Source of the DNA: Woeseiaceae bacterium
GTDB taxonomy: Bacteria > Pseudomonadota > Gammaproteobacteria > Steroidobacterales > Woeseiaceae
Direction: 5' to 3'
DNA length: 28,394 nt
Assembly (NCBI GenBank): GCA_013138675.1
Contig: WTCH01000349.1
Span: 1 to 28,394, forward strand
Of this stretch, positions 6,815-14,261 are shown piece by piece. The position numbers and the translations under genes were made by a program. Each line of letters begins with the position of its first letter. Position 1 is the stretch's first letter. The notes beneath the pieces are model-generated. The model ran no database searches. It was not told the DNA's origin and saw nothing but the letters and a program-made list of their open reading frames with translations.

Positions 6815-8575
6815 CTAACGCTTGATGTCACCCTGCAACAGCGACTCGAATTCGGCGGCCGTGTCCTTGGATGACTGAATCATCTTCTCCTCAGAATTGT
6901 GAATGGCGTGTTGCTCTCTTAGCAGCCGCGTATCGCGCTCGCGGAACTCGGCGCTGATTCGCTCGACTTCGTTTTCTTCAAATCCCAGGTTTGTAAGAAC
7001 GTGCTTCGACATCGTCAGACTCGACAACATCGTCTCACGGAAGATGTGCTCGATGCCGAGATCCATCAGCCAGTGCGCGTGGCGACGATTGCGTGCGCGG
7101 GCGATGATCTTAAGATGCGGGAAGTGCTGCCTGACGGCTTCAGCAGTGCGAATCGACGCCTCGACATCATCGATTGCCAATACAAATATTTTTGCGTGCT
7201 CTGCGCCAGCAGCACGCAAAATATCGAGCCGCGAAGCGTCACCGTAATGAACAACGTTGCCGTAGCGCCGCACAACGTCGACCTGCGACGAATCAATTTC
7301 AAGCGCAGTGAAAGGCGTCTTGAATACTGCCAGCAAGCGGGCGATGATTTGCCCGACCCTGCCGAAACCCGCAATGATCACCCCGTTATGCGGTTCATCC
7401 ATGTCATCGTAAATCGGTTCATTCTCGCGCTCTAGTTTTGCAGTCAAGGCCTCATTCAGCAGGTAGATGAACGGCGTTAGCAGCATTGAGACCGCGACGG
7501 CGAGAATAAATTCGTCGATAAGCTCTGCCGCGATCAGTCGTTGCCGCGCGGCAATTCCAAAAAGAACGAATGCGAATTCGCCCCCGCCGGACATGACCAC
7601 GGCGAGGCTCGTTGCTGCGCGTGCATCACACAATCCAAACACGCGTGCGAGCAGGATGAGGACAAGCGCTTTTGTCGCCATGAGCATGGCGACAATCAGG
7701 AGGATGCGACCAGGTGAATCGAGCAACAAACCGATATTGACCGACATACCCACCGCAATGAAAAACAGGCCGAGCAGAAGACCCTTGAATGGTGCTATGT
7801 CCGCCTCGAGTTGGTGACGGTATTCCGAGTCCGCGAGCAACATGCCGGCGATGAATGCGCCAAGTACCATGGACATACCAGCGAACTGCATCAAGAGGGC
7901 TGCGCCAATGACCACGAGCAGCGCCGTAGCAGTGAATATTTCCGGTATTTTCGATCCGGCTGCGATCTGCAGGATCGGCTTCAACAATAAGCGGCCACCC
8001 ACGATCAACGCAGCAATCGTCGCAAACATGATGCCGGCTTTCGCGAAGTCAAAACCGTCACTGCTGGCGGCACCCAGTGTCGGCAGTATGGCAATCAACG
8101 GAATTGCGGCGAGATCCTGGAACAGCAGGATCGAAAAAGCGGCACGACCATGGCTTGTCGTCAGCTCTTTCTTTTCGGCGAGCATCTGCAGCACGAATGC
8201 TGTCGAAGACAGTGCCAGGATGCATCCAATAACGATAGCGGGTGTGGTACCGAGACCGAAAGACCACGCTATTGCGGCGATGACGACGGCGCTTATGATG
8301 ACCTGGGCCGAGCCGAGGCCGAAGACCATCTTGCGCAATACCCACAGCCTCGACGGTTGTAACTCCAGACCGACAACGAACAACAGGAACACGACGCCCA
8401 GCTCGGCAAAATGCAGGATATGCTCGGGGTCGTGAATAAACGCAAACCCGAACGGTCCGATGAGAATTCCGGCAGCCAGGTAGCCCAGCACCGAGCCAAA
8501 GCCCAGGCGCCTGCTCAGCGCAACCAGCACAATCGCCGCCAGCAGATAAATCACTGATTGCTGCAACAAACTCAT
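6815..8575 (-). CDS. KefB/KefC-type monovalent cation:proton antiporter (CPA2) with TrkA-N domain
   Basis: This 586-aa protein has an N-terminal Na+/H+-exchanger domain of about twelve membrane segments (residues about 5-375). A cytoplasmic TrkA-N/RCK domain follows from about 390, with the nucleotide-binding loop GFGRVGQIIARLL and the acidic strand end ALEID. A C-terminal helix rich in Arg and Glu completes it. Proteins of this type exchange K+ or Na+ for H+ and are gated by ligands such as NAD(H) or glutathione adducts. The frame opens at 8605, but the ATG at 8575 (MSLLQQSV) is preceded by GGGGG and starts just before the first helix, so I chose it. It is divergent from the lipoprotein gene at 8677. 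No KefF/KefG-like partner is adjacent. Confidence 0.93.
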   Translation of the reverse strand: MSLLQQSVIYLLAAIVLVALSRRLGFGSVLGYLAAGILIGPFGFAFIHDPEHILHFAELGVVFLLFVVGLELQPSRLWVLRKMVFGLGSAQVIISAVVIAAIAWSFGLGTTPAIVIGCILALSSTAFVLQMLAEKKELTTSHGRAAFSILLFQDLAAIPLIAILPTLGAASSDGFDFAKAGIMFATIAALIVGGRLLLKPILQIAAGSKIPEIFTATALLVVIGAALLMQFAGMSMVLGAFIAGMLLADSEYRHQLEADIAPFKGLLLGLFFIAVGMSVNIGLLLDSPGRILLIVAMLMATKALVLILLARVFGLCDARAATSLAVVMSGGGEFAFVLFGIAARQRLIAAELIDEFILAVAVSMLLTPFIYLLNEALTAKLERENEPIYDDMDEPHNGVIIAGFGRVGQIIARLLAVFKTPFTALEIDSSQVDVVRRYGNVVHYGDASRLDILRAAGAEHAKIFVLAIDDVEASIRTAEAVRQHFPHLKIIARARNRRHAHWLMDLGIEHIFRETMLSSLTMSKHVLTNLGFEENEVERISAEFRERDTRLLREQHAIHNSEEKMIQSSKDTAAEFESLLQGDIKR

Positions 8576-8676
8576 GGAACCCCCGTTACCTTGATTTCGC
8601 CCCAAGGTTGGAGTCTAGACGCTACAGCCTAATCCTTCGACCCGCCTGTGGTTTTTGGATTAAACTAGCGCACGAT

Positions 8677-9594
8677 ATGAATACAAATCACACCAGCAAT
8701 CGATTCATGGCAGTCGTGCTCGCCTCTGCCGTGCTCTGTCTGTCCGCCTGCAATTCCGGCACACCGGAGAGTAACGAAGCCGACAAAGCGGCCGGTCGCG
8801 CCAATGTTGACGCCATGTCGCAGGAGCACGCGAATGATACGGCCGAGCCGAGCCCTGCAACCGTTATCGCGCCAGGCAGGGCCGTCATTTCCGAGCGGCT
8901 GCCGTATGCCGAAGTAGATGATGAACTGGTCTACGGGCATTTCGCATTTCCGGCCGACATGGTGGACCCGTTGTCGGCCATCATCGTCATTCACGAGTGG
9001 TGGGGGCTAAATGACAATGTGCGTGCCATGGCGGATCGCCTGGCCGGCGAGGGTTATATCGTTCTGGCTGTCGATCTGTTCGGCGGCGTATCGGCGACGA
9101 CGCCGGAACAGGCGCGACAGCAGATGCTAAGAGTTGTCGAGAACCCGCGTGCGGCAAACGAAAACATGCGCCAGGCATATGAGTTTGTTAATTCGACGGC
9201 GGGTGCGCCTCGCATTGGATCGCTCGGTTGGTGTTTCGGTGGCGGCTGGTCATTGAACGCTGCGATGTTATTTCCCGACGAGCTCGATGCCACGGTGATT
9301 TACTACGGGCAGGTCACGGACGATGAAGAAAAACTGCGTCCGATTAGTTCGCCGATTCTCGGCCTGTTTGGCGCACAGGATCAGGGCATCACAGTGGAAT
9401 CCGTGCAGAACTTCGAAGCGGCGCTGGAACGATTGCGCAAGAACTACGACATTCACATCTACCCGGGGGCCGATCACGCCTTCGCGAATCCGACCGGAAC
9501 TGCGTATAACGCGGCTGCGGCCGAGGATGCCTGGCAGAAAACCGTGGAGTTTCTAAACCTTCACCTGGCAATTAACGATGACGGCTCGCCCTGA
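8677..9594 (+). CDS. Dienelactone hydrolase family lipoprotein
   Basis: This 305-aa alpha/beta-hydrolase starts with a lipoprotein signal peptide ending in the lipobox LSAC (Cys25). A low-complexity linker rich in Ala, Glu and Asp (26-66) follows, then a DLH domain. The catalytic triad is visible: Cys186 in GWCFGGG, Asp235 in GAQDQGI and His267 in GADHAF. The early IHEWWGLNDNVRAMADRLA segment is diagnostic for the family. The Cys nucleophile matches true dienelactone hydrolases, which open enol lactones, but exported paralogues may use other esters. The frame opens at 8608, and only the ATG at 8677 gives a proper signal peptide. It is probably anchored in the periplasm. Its last 34 bases overlap the convergent gene at 9561. 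Confidence 0.92.
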   Translation: MNTNHTSNRFMAVVLASAVLCLSACNSGTPESNEADKAAGRANVDAMSQEHANDTAEPSPATVIAPGRAVISERLPYAEVDDELVYGHFAFPADMVDPLSAIIVIHEWWGLNDNVRAMADRLAGEGYIVLAVDLFGGVSATTPEQARQQMLRVVENPRAANENMRQAYEFVNSTAGAPRIGSLGWCFGGGWSLNAAMLFPDELDATVIYYGQVTDDEEKLRPISSPILGLFGAQDQGITVESVQNFEAALERLRKNYDIHIYPGADHAFANPTGTAYNAAAAEDAWQKTVEFLNLHLAINDDGSP

Positions 9595-10091
9595 ACGTCG
9601 GCTGCTGCATCGCAATGCAGCATCACGTCCAGCGCGTGTGATGCGTAAGTAATTGACTCCCCTGCTTCGCCCGTGCAGCGAAGTGACACGTGTGCCGTTA
9701 GCGCATCCCTGACGACAAGTTCGTCACCAGCTGCCGGGGACTCCATCGGACAGAAGTCTTGCACAGCAATGGGTGATACCTGTCGTGCGGGTATCGTAAT
9801 ACGGGTCGCGATGGGTGCTGCCTCGCTGAGGTCGGGGCTTGTTAGCGCCTTTTGTGTGTCGGCGATACTGATTGATATTGATGCGATCTCAGCGTTCGCA
9901 TCGCATTCGGCATCAATGCGCAGCAGGAACTCAAGCGCCGGCGGCCTGATGAGTCTGCGACCCTCTGTAAGTGGTTTGATCGCAACCACAGCCGGGTCAG
10001 CATCGACACCCAGACTAGCGGTATTCTCCGCCCAGGCGAATGGTGCGAACAAAACTGTTGCGGGGAAAAGGTAATATAGCTTCAGAGGCAT
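9561..10091 (-). CDS. Secreted hypothetical protein, 176 aa
   Basis: The product starts with a clear Sec signal peptide (about residues 1-21, ending FAWAE), so it should be periplasmic. The mature part looks beta-rich, with regular hydrophobic alternation (ASISISIADT, HVSLRCTGEAGESITYASHALDVML). It has four cysteines (in DAECDAN, QDFCPM, LRCTG and LHCDA) that could form two disulfides. I do not recognise a family. The 3' end overlaps the convergent lipoprotein gene by 34 bases, which makes the gene slightly less certain. The signal peptide and paired cysteines argue that it is real. It is divergent from the PGPGW gene at 10175. Confidence 0.7.
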   Translation of the reverse strand: MPLKLYYLFPATVLFAPFAWAENTASLGVDADPAVVAIKPLTEGRRLIRPPALEFLLRIDAECDANAEIASISISIADTQKALTSPDLSEAAPIATRITIPARQVSPIAVQDFCPMESPAAGDELVVRDALTAHVSLRCTGEAGESITYASHALDVMLHCDAAADVQGEPSSLIAR

Positions 10092-10174
10092 GCAACAAAG
10101 ACTACGATAAGGTGGTCATAAAGCAAACTGCATTGACTGGCAAAGTAGTGATTACGGAATAGCGGGGACCACCC

Positions 10175-10444
10175 TTGATCCAGAAGAGCATCCATTGGAC
10201 CTACAAGACAGCCCGACGTGTTGCGATAGCTGTTCTTGGCAGCACGATCATCGCGATCGGTATTGTCATGATCGTTGCACCGGGTCCCGCCTTGATCGTT
10301 ATCCCCATCGGCCTGGCCGTTCTGGGTATTGAGTTCGCCTTTGCCAGGCGCTGGCTCAAAAGCTTGCGCGAAACTATAAGCAACGGAATGGCTGGCGTTC
10401 GCGCCAGACGCGCTCAAGCGCGTCGCGATCGCGTACAGGGCTAG
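10175..10444 (+). CDS. PGPGW-type small transmembrane protein, TTG start
   Basis: This 89-aa inner-membrane protein has a hydrophobic hairpin spanning about residues 15-55. The turn is APGPALIVIPIGLAVLGIEFAFARRWL, which matches the PGPGW family (PGPG turn, then a Leu-rich second helix ending in E-F-x-x-A-R-R). The tail is basic. The start must be TTG at 10175: an in-frame TAG lies at 10160-10162, no ATG or GTG precedes the first helix, and GCGGGG sits about seven bases upstream. The function of the family is unknown. The gene is followed at once by the branched hairpin at 10455, which may end its transcript as well as the opposing one. Confidence 0.82.
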   Translation: MIQKSIHWTYKTARRVAIAVLGSTIIAIGIVMIVAPGPALIVIPIGLAVLGIEFAFARRWLKSLRETISNGMAGVRARRAQARRDRVQG

Positions 10445-10446
10445 GT

Positions 10447-10517
10447 AAAAGAAAGGCGCCGGAGCGCTGATTCGGTTGCCGATTCAGCGGGCCTCCAACA
10501 AGGAGGTCTCCGGCGCC
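10447..10517 (-). terminator. Three-way-junction hairpin with U-rich tail (probable terminator)
   Basis: An outer stem of ten perfect pairs (10455-10464 with 10508-10517, GGCGCCGGAG/CTCCGGCGCC) encloses two hairpins. One is 10465-10475 with 10479-10489 (11 positions, one mismatch, 3-base loop). The other is 10492-10496 with 10502-10506 (CCTCC/GGAGG, 5-base loop). Read on the minus strand, the outer stem is followed by TTTCTTTT, which fits an intrinsic terminator. On the plus strand only a short T run follows. It sits three bases after the TTG-start gene and is the natural end of the minus-strand sigma-54 transcript. The extra branches are unusual for a plain terminator. Confidence 0.65.
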
Positions 10518-10527
10518 CAGGGTTTAA

Positions 10528-10589
10528 CGGCAGGGGGGATTGCCGCCGGGCCTTCCTGGCCCTTGCTCGTCAACAGTCCTGCTGACGAG
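10528..10589 (-). other. Chain of three hairpins in the 3' part of the sigma-54 transcript
   Basis: Three further perfect inverted repeats stand side by side. They are CGGCA/TGCCG (10528-10532 with 10541-10545), GGGCC/GGCCC (10548-10552 with 10558-10562) and CTCGTCA/TGACGAG (10566-10572 with 10583-10589). Read on the minus strand, two of the apical loops contain CAGGA. Together with the three-way junction downstream they fill almost all of 10455-10589. This amount of structure between two genes suggests a functional 3' UTR or a small RNA on the minus strand. I do not recognise an RNA family. The stretch 10590-10653 holds only a weak GGAG/CTCC hairpin. Confidence 0.5.
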
Positions 10590-10653
10590 TTCCGGTAATT
10601 ATGCGATCAGGCATTTCGGGGGAGAGACTCCTGACGCCGCGTACCCGGAAACT

Positions 10654-10803
10654 TTAATTTGTGGTCGTAGACTCGATTTTCAAGTTGTCCTCAACAAGGT
10701 TGGCGTCATCGGCCAACGCTATGTTGGCAGCCGACGTCACTGCGAAGAGCACGATAAGTACACCCAGAACGGCCAGTACGTTTTCGATTTTTCCAGTTCT
10801 CAT
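10654..10803 (-). CDS. 49-aa exported or membrane mini-protein under a sigma-54 promoter
   Basis: This open frame lies on the minus strand. A strong AAAGGA ribosome site (10810-10815) stands six bases before the ATG at 10803, and TAA is at 10654. The product has a short basic N-terminus (MRTGKIEN), a hydrophobic core (about residues 9-24) and a likely signal-peptidase site at IALA/DD (residues 28-33). That would leave an acidic 18-residue peptide ending in TTTN. If uncleaved it would be a single-pass membrane protein. A near-consensus sigma-54 promoter lies about 60 bases upstream of the ATG, and the divergent gene encodes a sigma-54 activator. I recognise no family. The combination of promoter, ribosome site and signal sequence supports a real regulated gene. 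Confidence 0.75.
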   Translation of the reverse strand: MRTGKIENVLAVLGVLIVLFAVTSAANIALADDANLVEDNLKIESTTTN

Positions 10804-10874
10804 GATCATTCCTTTAAATTTGCGAGCGACGCTTCACGCGACGGTGTTGTGTTTGTTACTTCTACTTTCCTTAA

Positions 10875-10891
10875 TGCATAAGCCGTGCCAA
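10875..10891 (-). promoter_or_regulatory. Sigma-54 (-24/-12) promoter
   Basis: The minus strand reads TTGGCACGGCTTATGCA. Against the sigma-54 consensus YTGGCACGRNNNTTGCW this matches 16 of 17 positions, with the invariant GG (10889-10888) and GC (10877-10876) at exactly the required spacing. The only deviation is A for T at position 13. Transcription would start near 10864, about 61 bases before the ATG of the mini-protein. The neighbouring divergent gene encodes an activator carrying the GAFTGA-type loop that contacts sigma-54. Confidence 0.85.
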
Positions 10892-10944
10892 CCCTATAAT
10901 TCCTTTAAAAACAATAAATTAATGTGATAGAGAGCATAACGGAA

Positions 10945-10961
10945 TTTCGTAAATAACGAAA
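10945..10961. promoter_or_regulatory. Dyad TTTCGT-N5-ACGAAA, candidate enhancer site
   Basis: This perfect six-base inverted repeat with a five-base A/T spacer lies about 55-75 bases upstream of the -24 element of the sigma-54 promoter. That is the usual range for an upstream activator site. A looser related palindrome (ACGGAATTTCGT, 10939-10950) overlaps its left arm. The most likely ligand is the Fis-type HTH of the divergent activator, which is inference. Confidence 0.5.
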
Positions 10962-10976
10962 AACCGTAAACATAAT

Positions 10977-10990
10977 TACGAAATGTCGTA
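10977..10990. promoter_or_regulatory. Dyad TACGA-N4-TCGTA, candidate second enhancer/autoregulatory site
   Basis: This perfect five-base inverted repeat ends 12 bases before the activator's ATG and shares the ACGA/TCGT core with the dyad at 10945. It is about 90-100 bases upstream of the sigma-54 promoter. Its closeness to the activator start would let the bound protein also limit its own expression. Paired sites are common for enhancer-binding proteins. Confidence 0.45.
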
Positions 10991-11002
10991 TACACTTGCG
11001 CG

Positions 11003-12805
11003 ATGACCCGATTCGAGGACTATCAATGGCTGTTTCGCAAGTCGCCCGCAATGGCGACCTCGATTGGCGAGGACGGCAATTACCTGGACGTCAATGACGC
11101 GTTCCTCGAGCGGCTTGGTTACGATCGCGAAGACATGGTGGGTCATCGGCCGAGCGACTTTGTGACCGCCGAATCGGCGCAGCGCATTGAGGAGGAATTC
11201 CTTCCCGCACTGCGGCGTACGGGAAAGCTTGAGAACAAGCCAATCAGCTTCGTATCGTCATCAGGTGAAACTGTCGACTGCATGACCAACTCGTTGGTTG
11301 AATACGACCCGAGCGGTAAGTTCGTGCGTACGGTGGCTCTGTACACCGAGATCGGCGACCAGGCGCGAGCCAACTTCAAATACCGCGAGTTGTATCGGTC
11401 GACGCCGGCCATGTTGCACACGGTAGATGGTGACGGAAACATCGTGACGGTCACCGATCACTGGCTGCAAAAGCTGGGCTACCGGCGCGACGAGGTCGTA
11501 GGTCGACCCACGACCGAGTTTTTCAGCGAGTCCGATCGACAGCGCTACGAAGAAGGTCGACTCAAGGAGCTGCTTGCACAGGGCAACTTTAACAACGAGG
11601 AACGCCAGGTAGTGACGAAGGACGGCCGCGTCCTTGACCTGGTTGTATCGGCCATTTCGCATCGTGATACGAATGGCAAGGTCGACGGCATGTTGATTGC
11701 TTCCAAAGATGTCACCGAGCGTTTGCGCGCTGAACGCGAGTTGCGCACGGCGCTCGCCGAGAACGCGAGCTTGCGCAAGGAACTTGAGCGCGAGCGTGAC
11801 TACCTCCGCGAGGAGGTCCATGTTGCGATGAATTTTGGTCGTATCATCGGCACCAGTCCCGCGCTGCAAAAAATGCTCAATCAAGTCGAGGCGGTCGCCG
11901 AGACACCTGCCAGCGTCCTGCTGCTGGGGGAGTCGGGCGTTGGTAAGGAACTCGTGGCGCACGCGATACACACGCGGAGTGCTCGCGCCGACGGCCCACT
12001 CGTGAAGGTAAACTGTGCATCCATCCCGAAAGAGCTATTCGAGAGCGAGTTCTTCGGGCATGTCAAAGGTGCATACACAGGTGCACACCGCGATCGGCTT
12101 GGCCGCTTTCAACTCGCCGACGGTGGCACAATTTTTCTTGACGAGGTCGGCGAAATTCCGCTCGAACTGCAGGGCAAATTGTTGCGCGTTTTGCAGGAAA
12201 ATGAATTCGAACGCGTGGGTGACGATGTAACGCGGTCAGTCGACGTGCGGGTAGTTGCAGCCACCAACAGGAACCTCGAGCAATTGATCGTCGACGGTGA
12301 GTTTCGCGAAGACCTGTTCTATCGCCTCAGTGTCTTCCCTGTGGAAGTGCCGCCGTTACGCGATCGTGGCGAGGACATCATGCAACTGGCGCAGCATTTT
12401 CTTGAGCGGGCGCAGAGTGACTTCGGTCGCCCGGAGCTTACGCTGACGCAGGCGCAAGCGAATAATCTTCAGGATTACGACTGGCCGGGCAATGTCAGGG
12501 AATTGAAAAATGTCATTGAGCGTGCCGTAATCCTGTCACCGGGTAACGTGCTCAGGCTTGACCTGTCGATGCCGAATATAAGCGCCGCACGACAGCGTGA
12601 GCATACACCGGCGCAAGCACCGCAAAGTGGCATTCTTACTGAGAAGAAAATGCGCGAATACCAGAAACAGAACATCGCCGCAGCGCTGAAAGAAACGGGT
12701 TGGCGGGTTTCAGGAACCGACGGCGCAGCGGAATTGCTTGGCGTCAAACCGACCACGCTGGCGGACCGAATTCGTACGTTCGGCATCAAGAGGCCGGCAA
12801 GATGA
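11003..12805 (+). CDS. Sigma-54-dependent activator, PAS-PAS-AAA+-Fis HTH
   Basis: This 600-aa bacterial enhancer-binding protein has two PAS domains (about 8-118 and 128-238). The second ends with the usual KDVTER. A coiled linker (240-275) leads to the AAA+ domain (278-505). It shows Walker A GESGVGKE (309-316), the sigma-54-contacting loop GAYTGA (356-361; Tyr for the usual Phe), Walker B GTIFLDE (375-381) and DWPGNVREL near 493. A Fis-type HTH closes the protein (GAAELLGVKPTTLADRI, about 574-590). There is no receiver domain, so it is probably controlled by a small ligand, redox state or a partner sensed by PAS rather than by a histidine kinase. The ATG at 11003 has no clear ribosome site. 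It overlaps dacB by ATGA. The divergent sigma-54 promoter at 10875 is the likely target. Confidence 0.95.
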   Translation: MTRFEDYQWLFRKSPAMATSIGEDGNYLDVNDAFLERLGYDREDMVGHRPSDFVTAESAQRIEEEFLPALRRTGKLENKPISFVSSSGETVDCMTNSLVEYDPSGKFVRTVALYTEIGDQARANFKYRELYRSTPAMLHTVDGDGNIVTVTDHWLQKLGYRRDEVVGRPTTEFFSESDRQRYEEGRLKELLAQGNFNNEERQVVTKDGRVLDLVVSAISHRDTNGKVDGMLIASKDVTERLRAERELRTALAENASLRKELERERDYLREEVHVAMNFGRIIGTSPALQKMLNQVEAVAETPASVLLLGESGVGKELVAHAIHTRSARADGPLVKVNCASIPKELFESEFFGHVKGAYTGAHRDRLGRFQLADGGTIFLDEVGEIPLELQGKLLRVLQENEFERVGDDVTRSVDVRVVAATNRNLEQLIVDGEFREDLFYRLSVFPVEVPPLRDRGEDIMQLAQHFLERAQSDFGRPELTLTQAQANNLQDYDWPGNVRELKNVIERAVILSPGNVLRLDLSMPNISAARQREHTPAQAPQSGILTEKKMREYQKQNIAAALKETGWRVSGTDGAAELLGVKPTTLADRIRTFGIKRPAR

Positions 12806-14220
12806 TTCGAATACTCTCAGCGACCGTCGTCGCCGTGTTGATGTCGACACCCTGCATTGCCGCAGACGCGAAGCTGCCGCTGCCGGTAGCAGACAGACTG
12901 GATCACCGCCAGATTCCTCATGAGACGACGAGCATCTACGTTGAGGATCTGGAGACCGGCGACGTTGTCGTGCGCTGGAATGAAACCGTTCCGAGAAATC
13001 CCGGTTCAACAATCAAAATGCTGACGACGCTCGCGGCGATCGACGTGCTTGGTCCGACATACACCTGGCAGACGGACGTCTACGCCCTCGGGCCCGTTGC
13101 TGACGGCACACTACAGGGGGACCTGTTAATCAAGGGTCATGGTGACCCATTCATGGTGACCGAGCGCGTCTGGCAAATGCTGCGCCGCATTCGCCAGGCC
13201 GGCATCAACGAGATCTCCGGCGATTTGATACTCGACGACAGCTACTTCGAGGTGGCCGACCACGATCCGTCCGCGTTCGATCGTCAGCCCCTGCGCGCTT
13301 ATAACGTTGCGCCAAATGCATTGTTGATGAACTACAAGGTGGTGCGCTACTGGTTCGAACCTCTGCCCCAGACAGGCAAGGTCAACATCTGGATGGACCC
13401 GCCACTCGTAAATCTTGAAATCGACAACCGGCTCACCTTGTCCCAGGGTAGTTGTCGCGGCTACCAGCGTGGAATAACGATCGCGGCGAACGACACGGCT
13501 GATCGCATGACTTTCAGCGGCAGATTTCCGAATGGCTGCAAACGCTACGCGATGGACAGGGCGGCACTGGATCACAAGGATTTTGCCTACGGGTTGTTTA
13601 CATCTCTGTGGCGGGAATCGGGCGGCATATTTGGTGGCGGCTGGCGGAACGCCGTTGCGCCCGAAGATCAGGAACCGCTACTCGAGTTCCGCTCATTGCC
13701 GCTCGCAGACGTGATAGCGCGTGTAAACAAGCACAGCAACAACGTCATGGCGCGCCAGCTACTGCTTACGTTGTCGGCCGAGGTTCTCGGCCCACCAGGC
13801 ACTGAGGCCGGTGGGCGCAAGGTCGTTGGTGACTGGCTGCACGAGAAAGGACTCGAGTTCAGCGAGCTCGCGTTCGACAACGGAGCGGGTTTGTCCCGGG
13901 CAGCTCGCATTACAGCGGCTGATTTTGGCGCGATGTTGCGCTTTGCCTGGCAACAGCCTTACATGCCCGAGTACGTGTCGTCGCTATCGCTGGCGGGCCT
14001 GGATGGCACGCTACGCTATCGCATGGACGATGGGCCGCTCGAAGGGTCGGCGCACCTGAAGACCGGGTCGCTAGACCATGTCGCGGGAATCGCGGGCTAT
14101 CTGCAATCTCGCACTGGCAGGCGATTTGCGGTTGTTGTGCTGCAGAATCACACCGATATTCATCGCGGCTATGGTGATGAGACCCAGGAAGCGCTGTTGC
14201 GGTGGCTCTACGAGCAGTAG
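12802..14220 (+). CDS. dacB: D-alanyl-D-alanine carboxypeptidase/endopeptidase (PBP4, DacB)
   Basis: This 472-aa periplasmic peptidase trims or cuts peptide cross-links in murein. A Sec signal peptide (1-20, ending CIAAD) is followed by the three active-site motifs of penicillin-binding proteins: STIK (Ser69-Lys72), SNN (Ser312-Asn314) and KTG (Lys420-Gly422). Length and motif spacing fit the S13/PBP4 family, including the large insert between STIK and SNN. The frame opens at 12700, but the ATG at 12802 gives the signal peptide and overlaps the activator stop (ATGA), indicating translational coupling. Linkage to a sigma-54 activator gene is unusual and hints that the activator monitors the cell envelope. 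The SH3-domain gene follows after 41 bases. Confidence 0.94.
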   Translation: MIRILSATVVAVLMSTPCIAADAKLPLPVADRLDHRQIPHETTSIYVEDLETGDVVVRWNETVPRNPGSTIKMLTTLAAIDVLGPTYTWQTDVYALGPVADGTLQGDLLIKGHGDPFMVTERVWQMLRRIRQAGINEISGDLILDDSYFEVADHDPSAFDRQPLRAYNVAPNALLMNYKVVRYWFEPLPQTGKVNIWMDPPLVNLEIDNRLTLSQGSCRGYQRGITIAANDTADRMTFSGRFPNGCKRYAMDRAALDHKDFAYGLFTSLWRESGGIFGGGWRNAVAPEDQEPLLEFRSLPLADVIARVNKHSNNVMARQLLLTLSAEVLGPPGTEAGGRKVVGDWLHEKGLEFSELAFDNGAGLSRAARITAADFGAMLRFAWQQPYMPEYVSSLSLAGLDGTLRYRMDDGPLEGSAHLKTGSLDHVAGIAGYLQSRTGRRFAVVVLQNHTDIHRGYGDETQEALLRWLYEQ

Positions 14221-14261
14221 CCTGTAGTAGACTCTCGCATGATCGTTTGGGGAGATCTGTA

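Noticed and set aside
10500..10507. Perfect Shine-Dalgarno AAGGAGGT on the plus strand.
   Set aside because: No start codon follows at a suitable distance, and the bases form one arm of a hairpin in the three-way junction.
10579..10623. A 14-codon minus-strand frame (starting MPDRI) downstream of the mini-protein gene.
   Set aside because: The possible ribosome site is about 12 bases from the ATG and the frame runs into the hairpin at 10566-10589. There is no support as a gene.
11261..11971. Minus-strand open frame of 236 codons inside the activator gene.
   Set aside because: Shadow of the PAS and AAA+ coding frame.
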